From contig JAOTYV010000003.1 of NCBI GenBank assembly GCA_029861675.1, positions 1-43,829 of the forward strand: a stretch of 43,829 bases of DNA, read 5' to 3'. This document shows positions 17,658 through 24,465 of the stretch, piece by piece (the stretch's first letter is position 1; each line of letters begins with the position of its first letter). Both the position numbers and the translations under genes were made by a program. Under the pieces are notes generated by a model. The model was given only the letters and a program-made list of their open reading frames with translations, ran no database searches and was not told the DNA's origin. The stretch comes from Alphaproteobacteria bacterium. Lineage in GTDB: Bacteria; Pseudomonadota; Alphaproteobacteria; UBA8366.

Positions 17658-18302
17658 TTAGTCGGTCGAGGGCGCGAACGGGTCGACCGGCGCGGCGTCG
17701 TCGGAAACCGGGGCAAGCTCGGGCGTTGCGGCAGGCGCCGCTTTTTCGATGGTCTTGCCTTCTTTGGCTGCACGCCGGGCCGCCGACTTCTGTGCTTTTT
17801 CAAGCGCCGCGTTGAGGTCTTCCTGCTTGCACAGGCCGATTTCCACCGGACTGCGCGGTCGCAAATTCGGCGAATTCCAGTGGGTGCGGTTCCGGACCGC
17901 ATCGATGGTCGGTTTGGTGGTGCCGATCAAGCGGCCGAGCTGCGCATCCGACAATTCGGGATAATGACGCAACATCCAAGAGATGGCATCCGGCTTATCC
18001 TGGCGTTTTGAGAGCGGCGTGTAGCGCGGCCCGGCGCCCCGAGAAGAAGGTTGCGGTATGTCGGTTTCCGCGACCGCGAGGCGGCTGGCGGGGTCGGCTT
18101 CGCATCGCTCGATCTCTTCTTTCGTGACCTGACCATTGATGATCGGGTCGAGACCTTGCATGCCGATCGCCACTTCCTCGTCGGCGATCGCTTGCACTTC
18201 GAGCATGTGAAGGCCGCAAAAATCGGCAATCTGATCGAAGGTGAGTGCGGTGTTCTCGACCAGCCAAACAGCAGTCGCCTTTGGCATCAGCGGCTTAATC
18301 AT
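17658..18302 (-). CDS. TrcR-like cell cycle regulator, DUF1013
   Basis: A 214-residue DUF1013 protein. The family includes TrcR, a cell-cycle transcription regulator described in Alphaproteobacteria. Visible features are the N-terminal MPKATAVWLVENTALTFDQIADFCGLH with a helix-turn-helix look, YTPLSKRQDKPDAISWMLRHYPEL near 95, and a second helical unit LGRLIGTTKPTIDAVRNRTHW near 122-142. The last 45 residues are an Ala/Lys/Pro-rich tail of low complexity. The ATG at 18302 starts at the family's conserved N-terminus. It converges with prpE and the repeat. Confidence 0.88.
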   Translation of the reverse strand: MIKPLMPKATAVWLVENTALTFDQIADFCGLHMLEVQAIADEEVAIGMQGLDPIINGQVTKEEIERCEADPASRLAVAETDIPQPSSRGAGPRYTPLSKRQDKPDAISWMLRHYPELSDAQLGRLIGTTKPTIDAVRNRTHWNSPNLRPRSPVEIGLCKQEDLNAALEKAQKSAARRAAKEGKTIEKAAPAATPELAPVSDDAAPVDPFAPSTD

Positions 18303-18614
18303 TATTTCCCCCGGAATGGTTAGGGCAGCAGGGTATCCTGCAACGCGCCCACGCCTCGTCAGGCAGCGACGCCATTCCCGCTAATATGAGATGCCGGAAC
18401 GACAACCGCAAGGGTTGATCGAATTGCGCAGCCACCATCAAGTGTTAGGACGATATTACTGATATTGCCAGCCGATTTCATCACCGTGTGCGGATCCGTC
18501 GGGCGGTGTTGCCGGGTTGGATCGCTTGGTAGGGGTGAGGCTTGCGGGATTGCCCGCATCTCTGCAAAATTATGCGCGAACCGGTTGGCTGTGCCGTGGC
18601 AAAGGGGCGGAAGA
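18303..18614. other. Intergenic region, trcR-like / DUF1192
   Basis: 312 bp between divergent genes. Minus-strand CTAACCAT close to the trcR-like start is one base away from the CtrA half-site form TTAACCAT, too weak to call. No convincing short gene, hairpin terminator or RNA element was seen. Confidence 0.4.
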
Positions 18615-18797
18615 ATGGAAGACAATGATCTGGATCCGTTGACCAAGAGGCCCAAGTTGAAGGATTTGGACGTCATGTCGATCGAGGCGCTGACGGAATA
18701 TATCGCCGGGCTGAGGACGGAAATCGCGCGGGCGGAAACGGCGATTGCCGCCAAGGAAAGCCATCGCGCGGCCGCGGATTCGGTGTTCAAGCGGTAG
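18615..18797 (+). CDS. DUF1192 family small protein
   Basis: A 60-residue protein of the DUF1192 family, common in Alphaproteobacteria. The family pattern is complete: an acidic start (MEDNDLDP), KRPKLKDLDVMSIEALTEYI, the helical AGLRTEIARAETAIAAKESH, and the ending AAADSVFKR. Probably a short coiled-coil; function unknown. The ATG at 18615 has GGGGCGGAAG just upstream and matches the family length, so the longer frame from 18465 is rejected. Confidence 0.9.
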   Translation: MEDNDLDPLTKRPKLKDLDVMSIEALTEYIAGLRTEIARAETAIAAKESHRAAADSVFKR

Positions 18798-18826
18798 CGC
18801 AAGCGGCATTTTCCGGCACCGCTGAT

Positions 18827-19021
18827 TTGACGCAAATCATTAAAATTTATGACGAAATTGGGATGAATCCCAACAACGCTTAACGCTTTCTTAGGTCTTT
18901 GAAGGCATAACAGGGGCAGCACACTTGTGCCACTTAAGTGCCTCACGTGGGTCCCACGGATCCACGGTACTTGATACCTCCCTGTCTCTTGCCGAGCCCT
19001 TCGGGGCTCGGCCTTTTTTTT
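18827..19021 (+). ncRNA. Candidate small RNA with CtrA-like box
   Basis: About 190 bp without a convincing protein but with many inverted repeats and a strong terminator. In order: TTGACG at 18827, TTGGGAT-GA-ATCCCAA (18858-18873), TTAA-N7-TTAG (18880-18894; CtrA boxes are TTAA-N7-TTAA), GCACA-CT-TGTGC (18919-18930), CACTTAAGTG (18931-18940), CGTGGG-T-CCCACG (18946-18958) and the terminator (18991-19021). If transcription begins just after the CtrA-like box, the RNA would be roughly 110-120 nt. It could instead be a long 3' tail of the DUF1192 transcript. I do not recognise it as a known RNA family. Confidence 0.4.
18991..19021 (+). terminator. Strong intrinsic terminator (UUCG loop)
   Basis: GCCGAGCCC (18991-18999) pairs perfectly with GGGCTCGGC (19004-19012) around TTCG, followed by C and eight T. 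It is the best terminator in the window, yet the nearest upstream gene ends almost 200 bp earlier. Confidence 0.92.
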
Positions 19022-19120
19022 GGAATTTCGCCGGGCACGGGTCATTGAGCACGCGGCGGGGCGCGGCTAAGGTCGGGCAGTATCGCGCCGCCCCTGGATC
19101 AATCGACGGACCTGCCAAGC

Positions 19121-19912
19121 ATGCCCCTAAGCGTCGACGGCCATGAGACCCAATGCCGCATGTTCGGGCAAGACGCCTTTGCGGAAGGGGGCGCTGTTTT
19201 GATGGTGCACGGCGCGGCCATGGACCATTCGATTTGGGATCCGGTATTGCCGGCGCTTGAACGTCATGACCGACCGTATCTCGCGGTCGATTTGCCTGCG
19301 CACGGCGGCAGTGCCGGCGGTGCGCTCGCGACATTGGCGGATATGGGCGATTGGCTGGCCCGCCTCGCCGATGCGGCAGGGATGGTGCGGCCCGTGGCGC
19401 TTGGCCATTCCATGGGGGGAGCGGCCGTGCTCGAATTCGCCGCGCGCCATCCGGAAATGGGCTCCGCGGTGGGCCTGCTGGGCGTGAGCGCCCGGATGCC
19501 GGTTCATCCGGATCTCCTCGCCATGGCCGAGAACGATCCCGCCGCGGCCGGTGCGCTGGTCGGGAAATGGGCTGTCGCCAAGGACGGCCCGCGGGAAGCC
19601 GCCGAAGTTGCCGCGGCTCTGGTCGCGCGCTCGGCGCCCGGCGTCCTGGTGAGCGATCTCAAGGCCTGCGACAGCTACCAGGACGGTGCCGCCAGCGCGG
19701 GCCGCCTGCAATGCCCGGCCCTATTTATTCTGGGCGAGGTGGACCGCATGACTCCGCCGGCCGATGCCGAGCCATTGGTTGGCGCGGCGCCGTGCGCCCA
19801 TAAGTCGGTGTTACCCGGAATCGGCCATATGATGACGCTGGAAGCGCCCGACGCCACCTATGCGGCGCTTGACGAATTTCTGGGCGGTGTCGGTGAGCAT
19901 AGTTCGAAATAG
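19121..19912 (+). CDS. Alpha/beta hydrolase
   Basis: A 263-residue alpha/beta-hydrolase fold enzyme. MVHGAAMDHSIWD near residue 28 holds the oxyanion-hole HG motif, GHSMGG carries the nucleophile Ser97, GEVDRMTP near 208 the acid Asp, and GIGHMMTLEAP near 232 the catalytic His. The layout resembles small esterases and MhpC/BphD-like C-C hydrolases, but substrate is not predictable. It has no signal peptide. It stands alone between two terminators and converges with hsp20. Confidence 0.9.
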   Translation: MPLSVDGHETQCRMFGQDAFAEGGAVLMVHGAAMDHSIWDPVLPALERHDRPYLAVDLPAHGGSAGGALATLADMGDWLARLADAAGMVRPVALGHSMGGAAVLEFAARHPEMGSAVGLLGVSARMPVHPDLLAMAENDPAAAGALVGKWAVAKDGPREAAEVAAALVARSAPGVLVSDLKACDSYQDGAASAGRLQCPALFILGEVDRMTPPADAEPLVGAAPCAHKSVLPGIGHMMTLEAPDATYAALDEFLGGVGEHSSK

Positions 19913-19916
19913 CAAA

Positions 19917-19943
19917 GGCGCGCCCCGATTTCCGGGACGCGCC
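19917..19943. terminator. Bidirectional terminator, hydrolase / hsp20
   Basis: GGCGCGCCCCG (19917-19927) pairs with CGGGACGCGCC (19933-19943) with one mismatch, around ATTTC. It lies between convergent genes; the plus strand follows with GTTTG and the minus strand with TTTGC, both short on T. Confidence 0.65.
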
Positions 19944-19970
19944 GTTTGCCACGGGAACTGAAAGTTTGGC

Positions 19971-20432
19971 CTAGGCGGCCTTTTTCTCGAGCTTTTTCGG
20001 CTTGCTGGCGTTGATTTTGATTTCCCGTGGCCGCATGGCCTCGGGAACCTCGCGCACCAGTTCAACGTGGAGCAATCCGTTTTCGAGCCGGGCGCCGCTG
20101 ACCTTGATATGGTCGGCCAGGCTGAATTGCCGCTCGAAGGACCGTTCGGCGATACCGCGGTGCAGATAGGTGCGGTTTTCGCCATTTTCCGCTTTTTCAA
20201 TCTGGCCGGTGATGACCAGTTTGTTTTCACGGGTCTGGATGTCCAGATCGGCCTCGGAAAATCCCGCTACAGCCATGGAAATCCGGTAGGACTCTTCGCC
20301 GGTTTTCTCAATGTTGTAGGGCGGGTAGGCCGGAGCCTGCTCGCCGGAAGCCGAATCCATTAAGCGGGCCAGATTGTCGAATCCGACGGTGCTGCGGAAA
20401 AGGGGGGAAAAATCGTAACTGCGCATAGCCAT
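19971..20432 (-). CDS. Hsp20 family small heat-shock protein
   Basis: A 153-residue IbpA-like holdase that binds unfolding proteins during heat stress. The start MAMRSYDFSPLFRSTVGFDN is typical of the alphaproteobacterial class A members. The alpha-crystallin domain runs from about residue 38 (YPPYNIEKTGEESYRI) to 135, with ENKLVITG and the conserved GLLHVELVREVP near 118-129. The C-terminal anchor is not a clean I-x-I/V: EIKINASKPKK is the nearest. TAGGAGGAT just before the ATG is a strong ribosome site, but it is predicted to be masked by a ROSE-like hairpin, and a sigma-32-like promoter lies about 100 bp upstream. Confidence 0.95.
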   Translation of the reverse strand: MAMRSYDFSPLFRSTVGFDNLARLMDSASGEQAPAYPPYNIEKTGEESYRISMAVAGFSEADLDIQTRENKLVITGQIEKAENGENRTYLHRGIAERSFERQFSLADHIKVSGARLENGLLHVELVREVPEAMRPREIKINASKPKKLEKKAA

Positions 20433-20486
20433 ATCCTCCTACTAAGCGACATGGATGAATGGAGCTCACCACCATGGTCGAACTCC
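20433..20486 (-). promoter_or_regulatory. ROSE-like RNA thermometer in hsp20 leader
   Basis: In the mRNA the last hairpin before the ATG reads AUCC-AUG-UCGCU-UAGU-AGGA-GGAU. AUCC (20453-20456 on plus) pairs with GGAU (20433-20436), and UCGCU (20445-20449) pairs with the Shine-Dalgarno AGGA (20437-20440) leaving one G out. That is the UYGCU-to-AGGA arrangement known from ROSE elements of rhizobial small heat-shock genes. An upstream hairpin starting GGAG and closing CUCC, with ACC/GGU inside, spans 20461-20486. Multi-hairpin leaders with the last one masking the ribosome site are typical of ROSE. Confidence 0.72.
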
Positions 20487-20532
20487 GGTTCAAAATTGCC
20501 CCGGACCCGTAAGCGGCATCCGGTGCTTTCCG

Positions 20533-20562
20533 ATATCTGGGGAGGATTTTTGCCGGTTCAAG
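20533..20562 (-). promoter_or_regulatory. Sigma-32 (RpoH) type promoter of hsp20
   Basis: On the minus strand CTTGAA (20557-20562), a 14-bp spacer and CCCCAGATAT (20533-20542) match the RpoH consensus CTTGAA...CCCCATnT closely. It would start the RNA near 20525 and give a leader of about 95 nt, the size expected for a ROSE leader. Confidence 0.72.
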
Positions 20563-20716
20563 CCCCCGGAACGGCACGCGGCGCGGCACCCCGTACGGAA
20601 GGAATAATGCCGATGCCCCTTCGAGAGAGAATTCTGGTTAGGCAATAATAATAAGAGTTTAGCGCATCTTCCCGCACGTGATGAGATTATAGTTTTGAGA
20701 ATGACAACCGGCCGAA

Positions 20717-21214
20717 ATGAGCCGGGGTCGCGGTCAGGGAGTGTTTACAGCGGTGTCGAAAGCAAATTCCGTATTTTTTCTCGAATCGGCCTACGAAGAA
20801 GCCTATGACCTGCTTCTCGAATGCCGCGAATATATTCAGGTTCAGGTGCCTGAAATCCGCAAACATTCGAGCCAGGCGTTCCGCCTGACGGTCAATGTCG
20901 AGACGATGCGACTGACGACGCGGGTGACTCAGGCGATGGCCTGGCTGCTGACGCAAAAGGCGGTATTTCTAGAGGAACTTTCACCGGACCAGTCGTCTAA
21001 GCACGTCTACCGGCTTGGCGCGGAGAAAATCTGCCTCGATGAGGGTGCGATGGATTACGATATTCTGCCGATGCAACTGCGTCGGCTGCTCGATCGCAGC
21101 CTGGATCTCTACCGGCGTATTCACCATCTCGACAAACAACTGGCGGCGTCCGAAAGGCCGCCGGTTCCTGTGAGATTGGATGAGCGTCCCGGTGTTGTCC
21201 TGACGACGGTATAG
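20717..21214 (+). CDS. rcdA: RcdA-like protein, DUF1465
   Basis: DUF1465 includes RcdA of Caulobacter, an adaptor that helps ClpXP degrade CtrA at the swarmer-to-stalked transition. The 165-residue protein has FFLESAYEEAYDLLLECREYI near residues 20-40, then SQAFRLTVNVETMRLTTRVTQAMAWLLTQKAV, both family stretches, and a Tyr/Leu-rich helical C-terminal half ending in a disordered-looking Pro/Arg tail as in RcdA. The start is uncertain: ATG at 20717 has only a weak ribosome site, and GTG codons at 20741 and 20753 lie in frame before the conserved region. Downstream, rpmE converges at 17 bp. Confidence 0.85.
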   Translation: MSRGRGQGVFTAVSKANSVFFLESAYEEAYDLLLECREYIQVQVPEIRKHSSQAFRLTVNVETMRLTTRVTQAMAWLLTQKAVFLEELSPDQSSKHVYRLGAEKICLDEGAMDYDILPMQLRRLLDRSLDLYRRIHHLDKQLAASERPPVPVRLDERPGVVLTTV

Positions 21215-21230
21215 CCCGCCGTCCCGCAGC

Positions 21231-21455
21231 CTAGTTTTTCAGGCCGAAACTCTCGAAACGTTTGTTGAATTTGGCAAGCTGGCCGCCGCTGTCCACCAGC
21301 CGGTGAACGCCGGTCCAGGCCGGGTGCGATTTCGGATCGATCTCCAGCTTCAGGACGTCGCCCGGGCTGCCCCAGGTCGATCGTGTCGTATAGGAGGTGC
21401 CGTCCGTCATCTGGACGGTGATCTCATGGTAGTCGGGGTGGCCGTCTTTTTTCAT
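21231..21455 (-). CDS. rpmE: 50S ribosomal protein L31
   Basis: A 74-residue L31 of the large ribosomal subunit. The sequence [19 protein letters not shown], then [25 protein letters not shown], is typical of alphaproteobacterial L31. It lacks the CxxC pairs of zinc-binding L31, so it is the zinc-independent form. The ATG at 21455 has GGAG about seven bases upstream. A much longer open frame continues upstream through the acr3 region but is only a shadow. Confidence 0.95.
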   Translation of the reverse strand: MKKDGHPDYHEITVQMTDGTSYTTRSTWGSPGDVLKLEIDPKSHPAWTGVHRLVDSGGQLAKFNKRFESFGLKN

Positions 21456-21550
21456 TTCGCTGGCTCCAAATCGTCGCGCGGGTATATAGCCGACGTACCG
21501 GCAAATGGCAAGGGCGGCCTTCCTCCCCGGAGTACCTTTCCGACCCGGCG

Positions 21551-22651
21551 TTAGTGCGCGGGAAAGAGCGCGCGGGTCCGGTTTGCCAAGGCGACCAGGG
21601 ACAACATGACCGGCACTTCCACCAGCACGCCGACCACCGTCGTCAGGGCGGCACCCGAATTCAACCCGAACAAGCTGATCGCGACCGCGACGGCAAGTTC
21701 GAAAAAATTCGAGGTGCCGATCAGCGCGCAGGGGGCGGCCACGTTGAACGGCACCCGCCACAGCCAGGCCGCGCCATAGGCAATGATGAAGATGCCATAG
21801 GATTGAATGATCAACGGCACGGCGATCAGCGCGATCAGCAGGGGGCGTTCGATGATGATGTTGCCTTGAAAGCCGAACAGGAGAACGACCGTCGCCAGGA
21901 GTCCGATCACCGAGAACGGTTTGACGCGAGCCACGAACCGCGCCACCGCGTCCTCTTGAGCCTCGGTCTGGCGTGCGTGCGCCATCAGCTGCCGGCGCGT
22001 CAAATACCCCGCAATCAGGGGAATGACGACATAGAGCCCGACCGACAGCAGCAGGGTTTCCCACGGCACGGAAATATCCGTGACCCCCAACAGCAGCGCG
22101 ACGATCGGCGCGAAGGCGAAGATCATGATCACGTCGTTGACCGAGACCTGCACCAGGGTATAGGTCGCATCGCCCCGGGTAAGCTGGGACCAGACGAAGA
22201 CCATTGCCGTGCAGGGCGCGGCCCCAAGCAGGATAAGCCCAGCGATATATTCCTGCGCGTCCTTGGGCGCGATCATGTCCGCGAATAGGATTTCGAAAAA
22301 CAGGACCCCGAGCGCGGCCATGCTGAAGGGCTTGACCAGCCAGTTGACGATCAAGGTGATGATCAGTCCCTTGGGCCGGTCGCCGATATGGCGGAGGCTG
22401 GAGAAGTCCACATTCACCATCATCGGATAGACCATGGCCCAAATCAGAACCGCCACCACCAGATTGACGGAGGCGATTTCCAAATCGGCGAGCACCCGGA
22501 ACAGACCGGGCACGCCATTGCCAAGGCCTATTCCGGCCAGGATGCAGAGCGCGACCCAGACGGAAAGCCATTTTTCGAAGAAACCGATACCGCCGGCCGG
22601 GTCGGAATCGGCTTCTTGCAGCGGCGTGGCTTTCGCCGGGTCGACACTCAT
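21551..22651 (-). CDS. acr3: ACR3 family arsenite efflux transporter
   Basis: A 366-residue inner-membrane permease that exports arsenite using the proton-motive force. About ten hydrophobic segments are visible from residue 28 onwards. The family's essential Cys sits in [15 protein letters not shown] (Cys147), and the conserved Glu in the later [19 protein letters not shown] segment is present. VNWLVKPF and VSVNDVIMI are further ACR3 motifs. It is the last gene of the arsR-arsI-acr3 operon, 114 bp after arsI. Often annotated arsB, but the sequence is ACR3-type, not ArsB-type. Confidence 0.95.
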   Translation of the reverse strand: MSVDPAKATPLQEADSDPAGGIGFFEKWLSVWVALCILAGIGLGNGVPGLFRVLADLEIASVNLVVAVLIWAMVYPMMVNVDFSSLRHIGDRPKGLIITLIVNWLVKPFSMAALGVLFFEILFADMIAPKDAQEYIAGLILLGAAPCTAMVFVWSQLTRGDATYTLVQVSVNDVIMIFAFAPIVALLLGVTDISVPWETLLLSVGLYVVIPLIAGYLTRRQLMAHARQTEAQEDAVARFVARVKPFSVIGLLATVVLLFGFQGNIIIERPLLIALIAVPLIIQSYGIFIIAYGAAWLWRVPFNVAAPCALIGTSNFFELAVAVAISLFGLNSGAALTTVVGVLVEVPVMLSLVALANRTRALFPAH

Positions 22652-22765
22652 CGCGATGCTATCTTGTCGTGATTTGAAGGTATATGCGAGGCGGGGTTTT
22701 GCCGGAACAGCGTCAGCGAGGCGACCGGATTTGCCGTAATCCGGTAACCTGCCGGCCGGCGCCGG

Positions 22766-23215
22766 TCACGCGGTTTTCGGGCAGCAGCCGGCCGAATCTC
22801 CGTCGCTCGGCGTGAACGCAGACCGGTCGACACTGTCTCCGCCATAGACGGCGATGCCGCCGACGGTGTGGAAGGTCTCCCACGCCACACCCTGCGGGTC
22901 CGACGCCCAGGCTTTATCGCCCTCGGCGTAGCAGCATTTTGCGCCTTTTTGCTCGACGACCGGCCGGTTGGCCCGCGACAGGCGCCCCGAGATCTCTTCG
23001 AGCTCCGCATCCGCCTCGACCTGAATGCCGAGATGGTCGATGCCCGGCGTACGGCCGCAGCGCTCGGAAATGGCGAAATTGACCCGGGGATCGTCCAGCA
23101 TCCATTTCGCATAGTCGGATTCCTGGACATCGGGATCCACGCCAAACAGTGTGCTGTAAAACCCAATGGAGTCGTTCAGACTCTCTACTGAAATATGGAC
23201 ATGCAATCTTTTCAT
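22766..23215 (-). CDS. arsI: ArsI/CadI family C-As lyase
   Basis: A 149-residue vicinal-oxygen-chelate protein of the ArsI/CadI family. ArsI is a non-heme Fe(II) dioxygenase that cleaves the carbon-arsenic bond of trivalent organoarsenicals such as methylarsenite. The predicted Fe ligands are His5 (LHVHIS), His61 (DHLGIQ) and Glu113 (WETFHT), and the arsenic-binding Cys pair is Cys94-Cys95 (GAKCCYAEGDKAW). A further Cys pair lies in the tail (GCCPKTA). Its position between arsR and acr3 supports a role in arsenic rather than cadmium resistance. It starts four bases after the arsR stop. Confidence 0.93.
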   Translation of the reverse strand: MKRLHVHISVESLNDSIGFYSTLFGVDPDVQESDYAKWMLDDPRVNFAISERCGRTPGIDHLGIQVEADAELEEISGRLSRANRPVVEQKGAKCCYAEGDKAWASDPQGVAWETFHTVGGIAVYGGDSVDRSAFTPSDGDSAGCCPKTA

Positions 23216-23219
23216 AGCG

Positions 23220-23564
23220 TCAGTTCCCTTTGATCGTTGCTTCGTTGCAGAACGCGTCCGGCAAAGGCGATCCGCGATCCTGATCCCGGCAGCAATTTTC
23301 CATCAAATAGCCGATTAGGCTGTTCATGACGGTGAAATTTGCGGAATAGATCAGCGATCGCCCGTCACGTTGGCAATTGACGAGACCGGCCTGTTTGAGC
23401 TGGTTGAGGTGAAAAGACAATGTCGCACCCGGCAGCCCGAAATCGTCGGCGATCCGGCCTGCCGGCGCCCCGTCCGGGCCCAATTCGACCAGCCGGCGAA
23501 AAATCGCCAGGCGGGTTTCCTGGGCCAGGGCCGAAAGAGCGTCGATGGCGATATTCGATTCCAT
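23220..23564 (-). CDS. arsR: ArsR family arsenic-responsive repressor
   Basis: A 114-residue winged-helix repressor of the SmtB/ArsR family. The helix-turn-helix is GRIADDFGLPGATLSFHLNQLKQAGLV (about residues 37-62), followed by the wing CQRDGRSLIYSANF. The classic ELCVCDL arsenite site is absent; instead Cys91-Cys92 (ENCCRDQ) and Cys106 near the C-terminus match the Acidithiobacillus-type ArsR, which binds As(III) there. The frame is open to 23669, but the ATG at 23564 gives family length and follows a promoter and palindrome directly. First gene of the operon. Confidence 0.94.
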   Translation of the reverse strand: MESNIAIDALSALAQETRLAIFRRLVELGPDGAPAGRIADDFGLPGATLSFHLNQLKQAGLVNCQRDGRSLIYSANFTVMNSLIGYLMENCCRDQDRGSPLPDAFCNEATIKGN

Positions 23565-23566
23565 AA

Positions 23567-23582
23567 TTCCAATATAATGGAA
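23567..23582 (-). promoter_or_regulatory. Probable ArsR operator and promoter
   Basis: TTCCA-ATATAA-TGGAA is an inverted repeat beginning two bases before the arsR ATG. On the minus strand TATATT (23571-23576) lies inside it and TTGCAA lies 16 bp further upstream (23593-23598), giving a plausible promoter whose -10 box is covered by the operator. This fits autorepression by ArsR. Confidence 0.6.
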
Positions 23583-23720
23583 ATATAAAAGATTGCAAGC
23601 CCGGGTGAACGAATTTTGCGAGGGCAGGGGCTCCCTGGATAAATTGTCCGGGACTGCGTCGAACCGCATGTTTGCGATAGTATTTCCAAAACCGCATCAG
23701 ACAGGGTGAAGGACCAATCA

Positions 23721-24434
23721 ATGCCGCAGCTCGTGTTTCTCCACGGACCAGGCGCGGGCGCGTGCGCCGATGCGTATCATTTTCAACGCCAGCATTTCCC
23801 GAACAGCGTCGCGCCGACCCTGCCGGGGCATCTGGAAGGGACCCGGTGCCCGGACGTGGCGCGGTACACCGAATGGGTACGCGGCTGGCTCTGGGCGCAG
23901 GGCCTGAACCGGGATCTCGTGCTTGTCGGCTACACGCTGGGCGCCTCCATCGCACTGCAATACGGCTTGGACTATCCGGACGAGGTGAAAGGGCTGGTGA
24001 TCATGACCGTCGCCGCCGGGCCGAAGACCCGCGCGCCGGGCACCTACGACATGCGGCTGCGGGCGGCGGAAGACCCGAAAGTCTATGAGGGGGAATGGAT
24101 CGCGTTCCAGCGGCGCGCGATGAAATTCGTCGAGCCGGAATTGCGGGAACGGCTGGTCGAGCGGCACCGCGAAGTGGGACCGATGTCGCAATATCATGAT
24201 CTGATGACGATCGATGCCTTCGACGTGCGCGACCGCATTGCCACGCTCCGGCCCAAGTTGCTCCTGCTGCGCGGGATGGACGATCCCGGCAAACCGCCGG
24301 AATACGAGAAAGATATCCACGAGGCGGTGGCGGGCTCGCGCTACGTCAAGCTCGAGGGCGCGGGCCATTTCCCGCCCACGGAAGCGCCCGACGCGGTCAA
24401 CGCGCTGATCGAGGAGTTCCTGACCGAGCTATAG
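23721..24434 (+). CDS. Alpha/beta hydrolase with Thr at the nucleophile position
   Basis: A 237-residue alpha/beta-hydrolase fold protein. FLHGPGAGACADAYHF is the oxyanion-hole region, and RGMDDPG (Asp187/188) and EGAGHFPPTEAP (His216) match the acid and His of the triad. The nucleophile elbow reads GYTLGAS (Thr72) where the family has G-x-S-x-G; the codon is ACG. Either Thr serves as nucleophile, or the protein is not a classical hydrolase. AAGGA precedes the ATG at 23721 by eight bases, better than the GTG at 23706. Divergent from arsR, convergent with the Vgb-like gene. Confidence 0.86.
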   Translation: MPQLVFLHGPGAGACADAYHFQRQHFPNSVAPTLPGHLEGTRCPDVARYTEWVRGWLWAQGLNRDLVLVGYTLGASIALQYGLDYPDEVKGLVIMTVAAGPKTRAPGTYDMRLRAAEDPKVYEGEWIAFQRRAMKFVEPELRERLVERHREVGPMSQYHDLMTIDAFDVRDRIATLRPKLLLLRGMDDPGKPPEYEKDIHEAVAGSRYVKLEGAGHFPPTEAPDAVNALIEEFLTEL

Positions 24435-24465
24435 GGGCCGCATCGTGACGAATATCGTTTCGACT

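Noticed and set aside
18359..19045. A 228-codon minus-strand frame over DUF1192 and the candidate small RNA
   Set aside because: No domain, no ribosome site, and it runs opposite a well-recognised DUF1192 gene and through the terminator.
21231..22571. One 446-codon minus-strand frame that would fuse L31 to an upstream Arg-rich protein
   Set aside because: Only its last 74 codons are L31, which has its own ATG and ribosome site at 21455; the rest is out of frame with the real acr3 gene.
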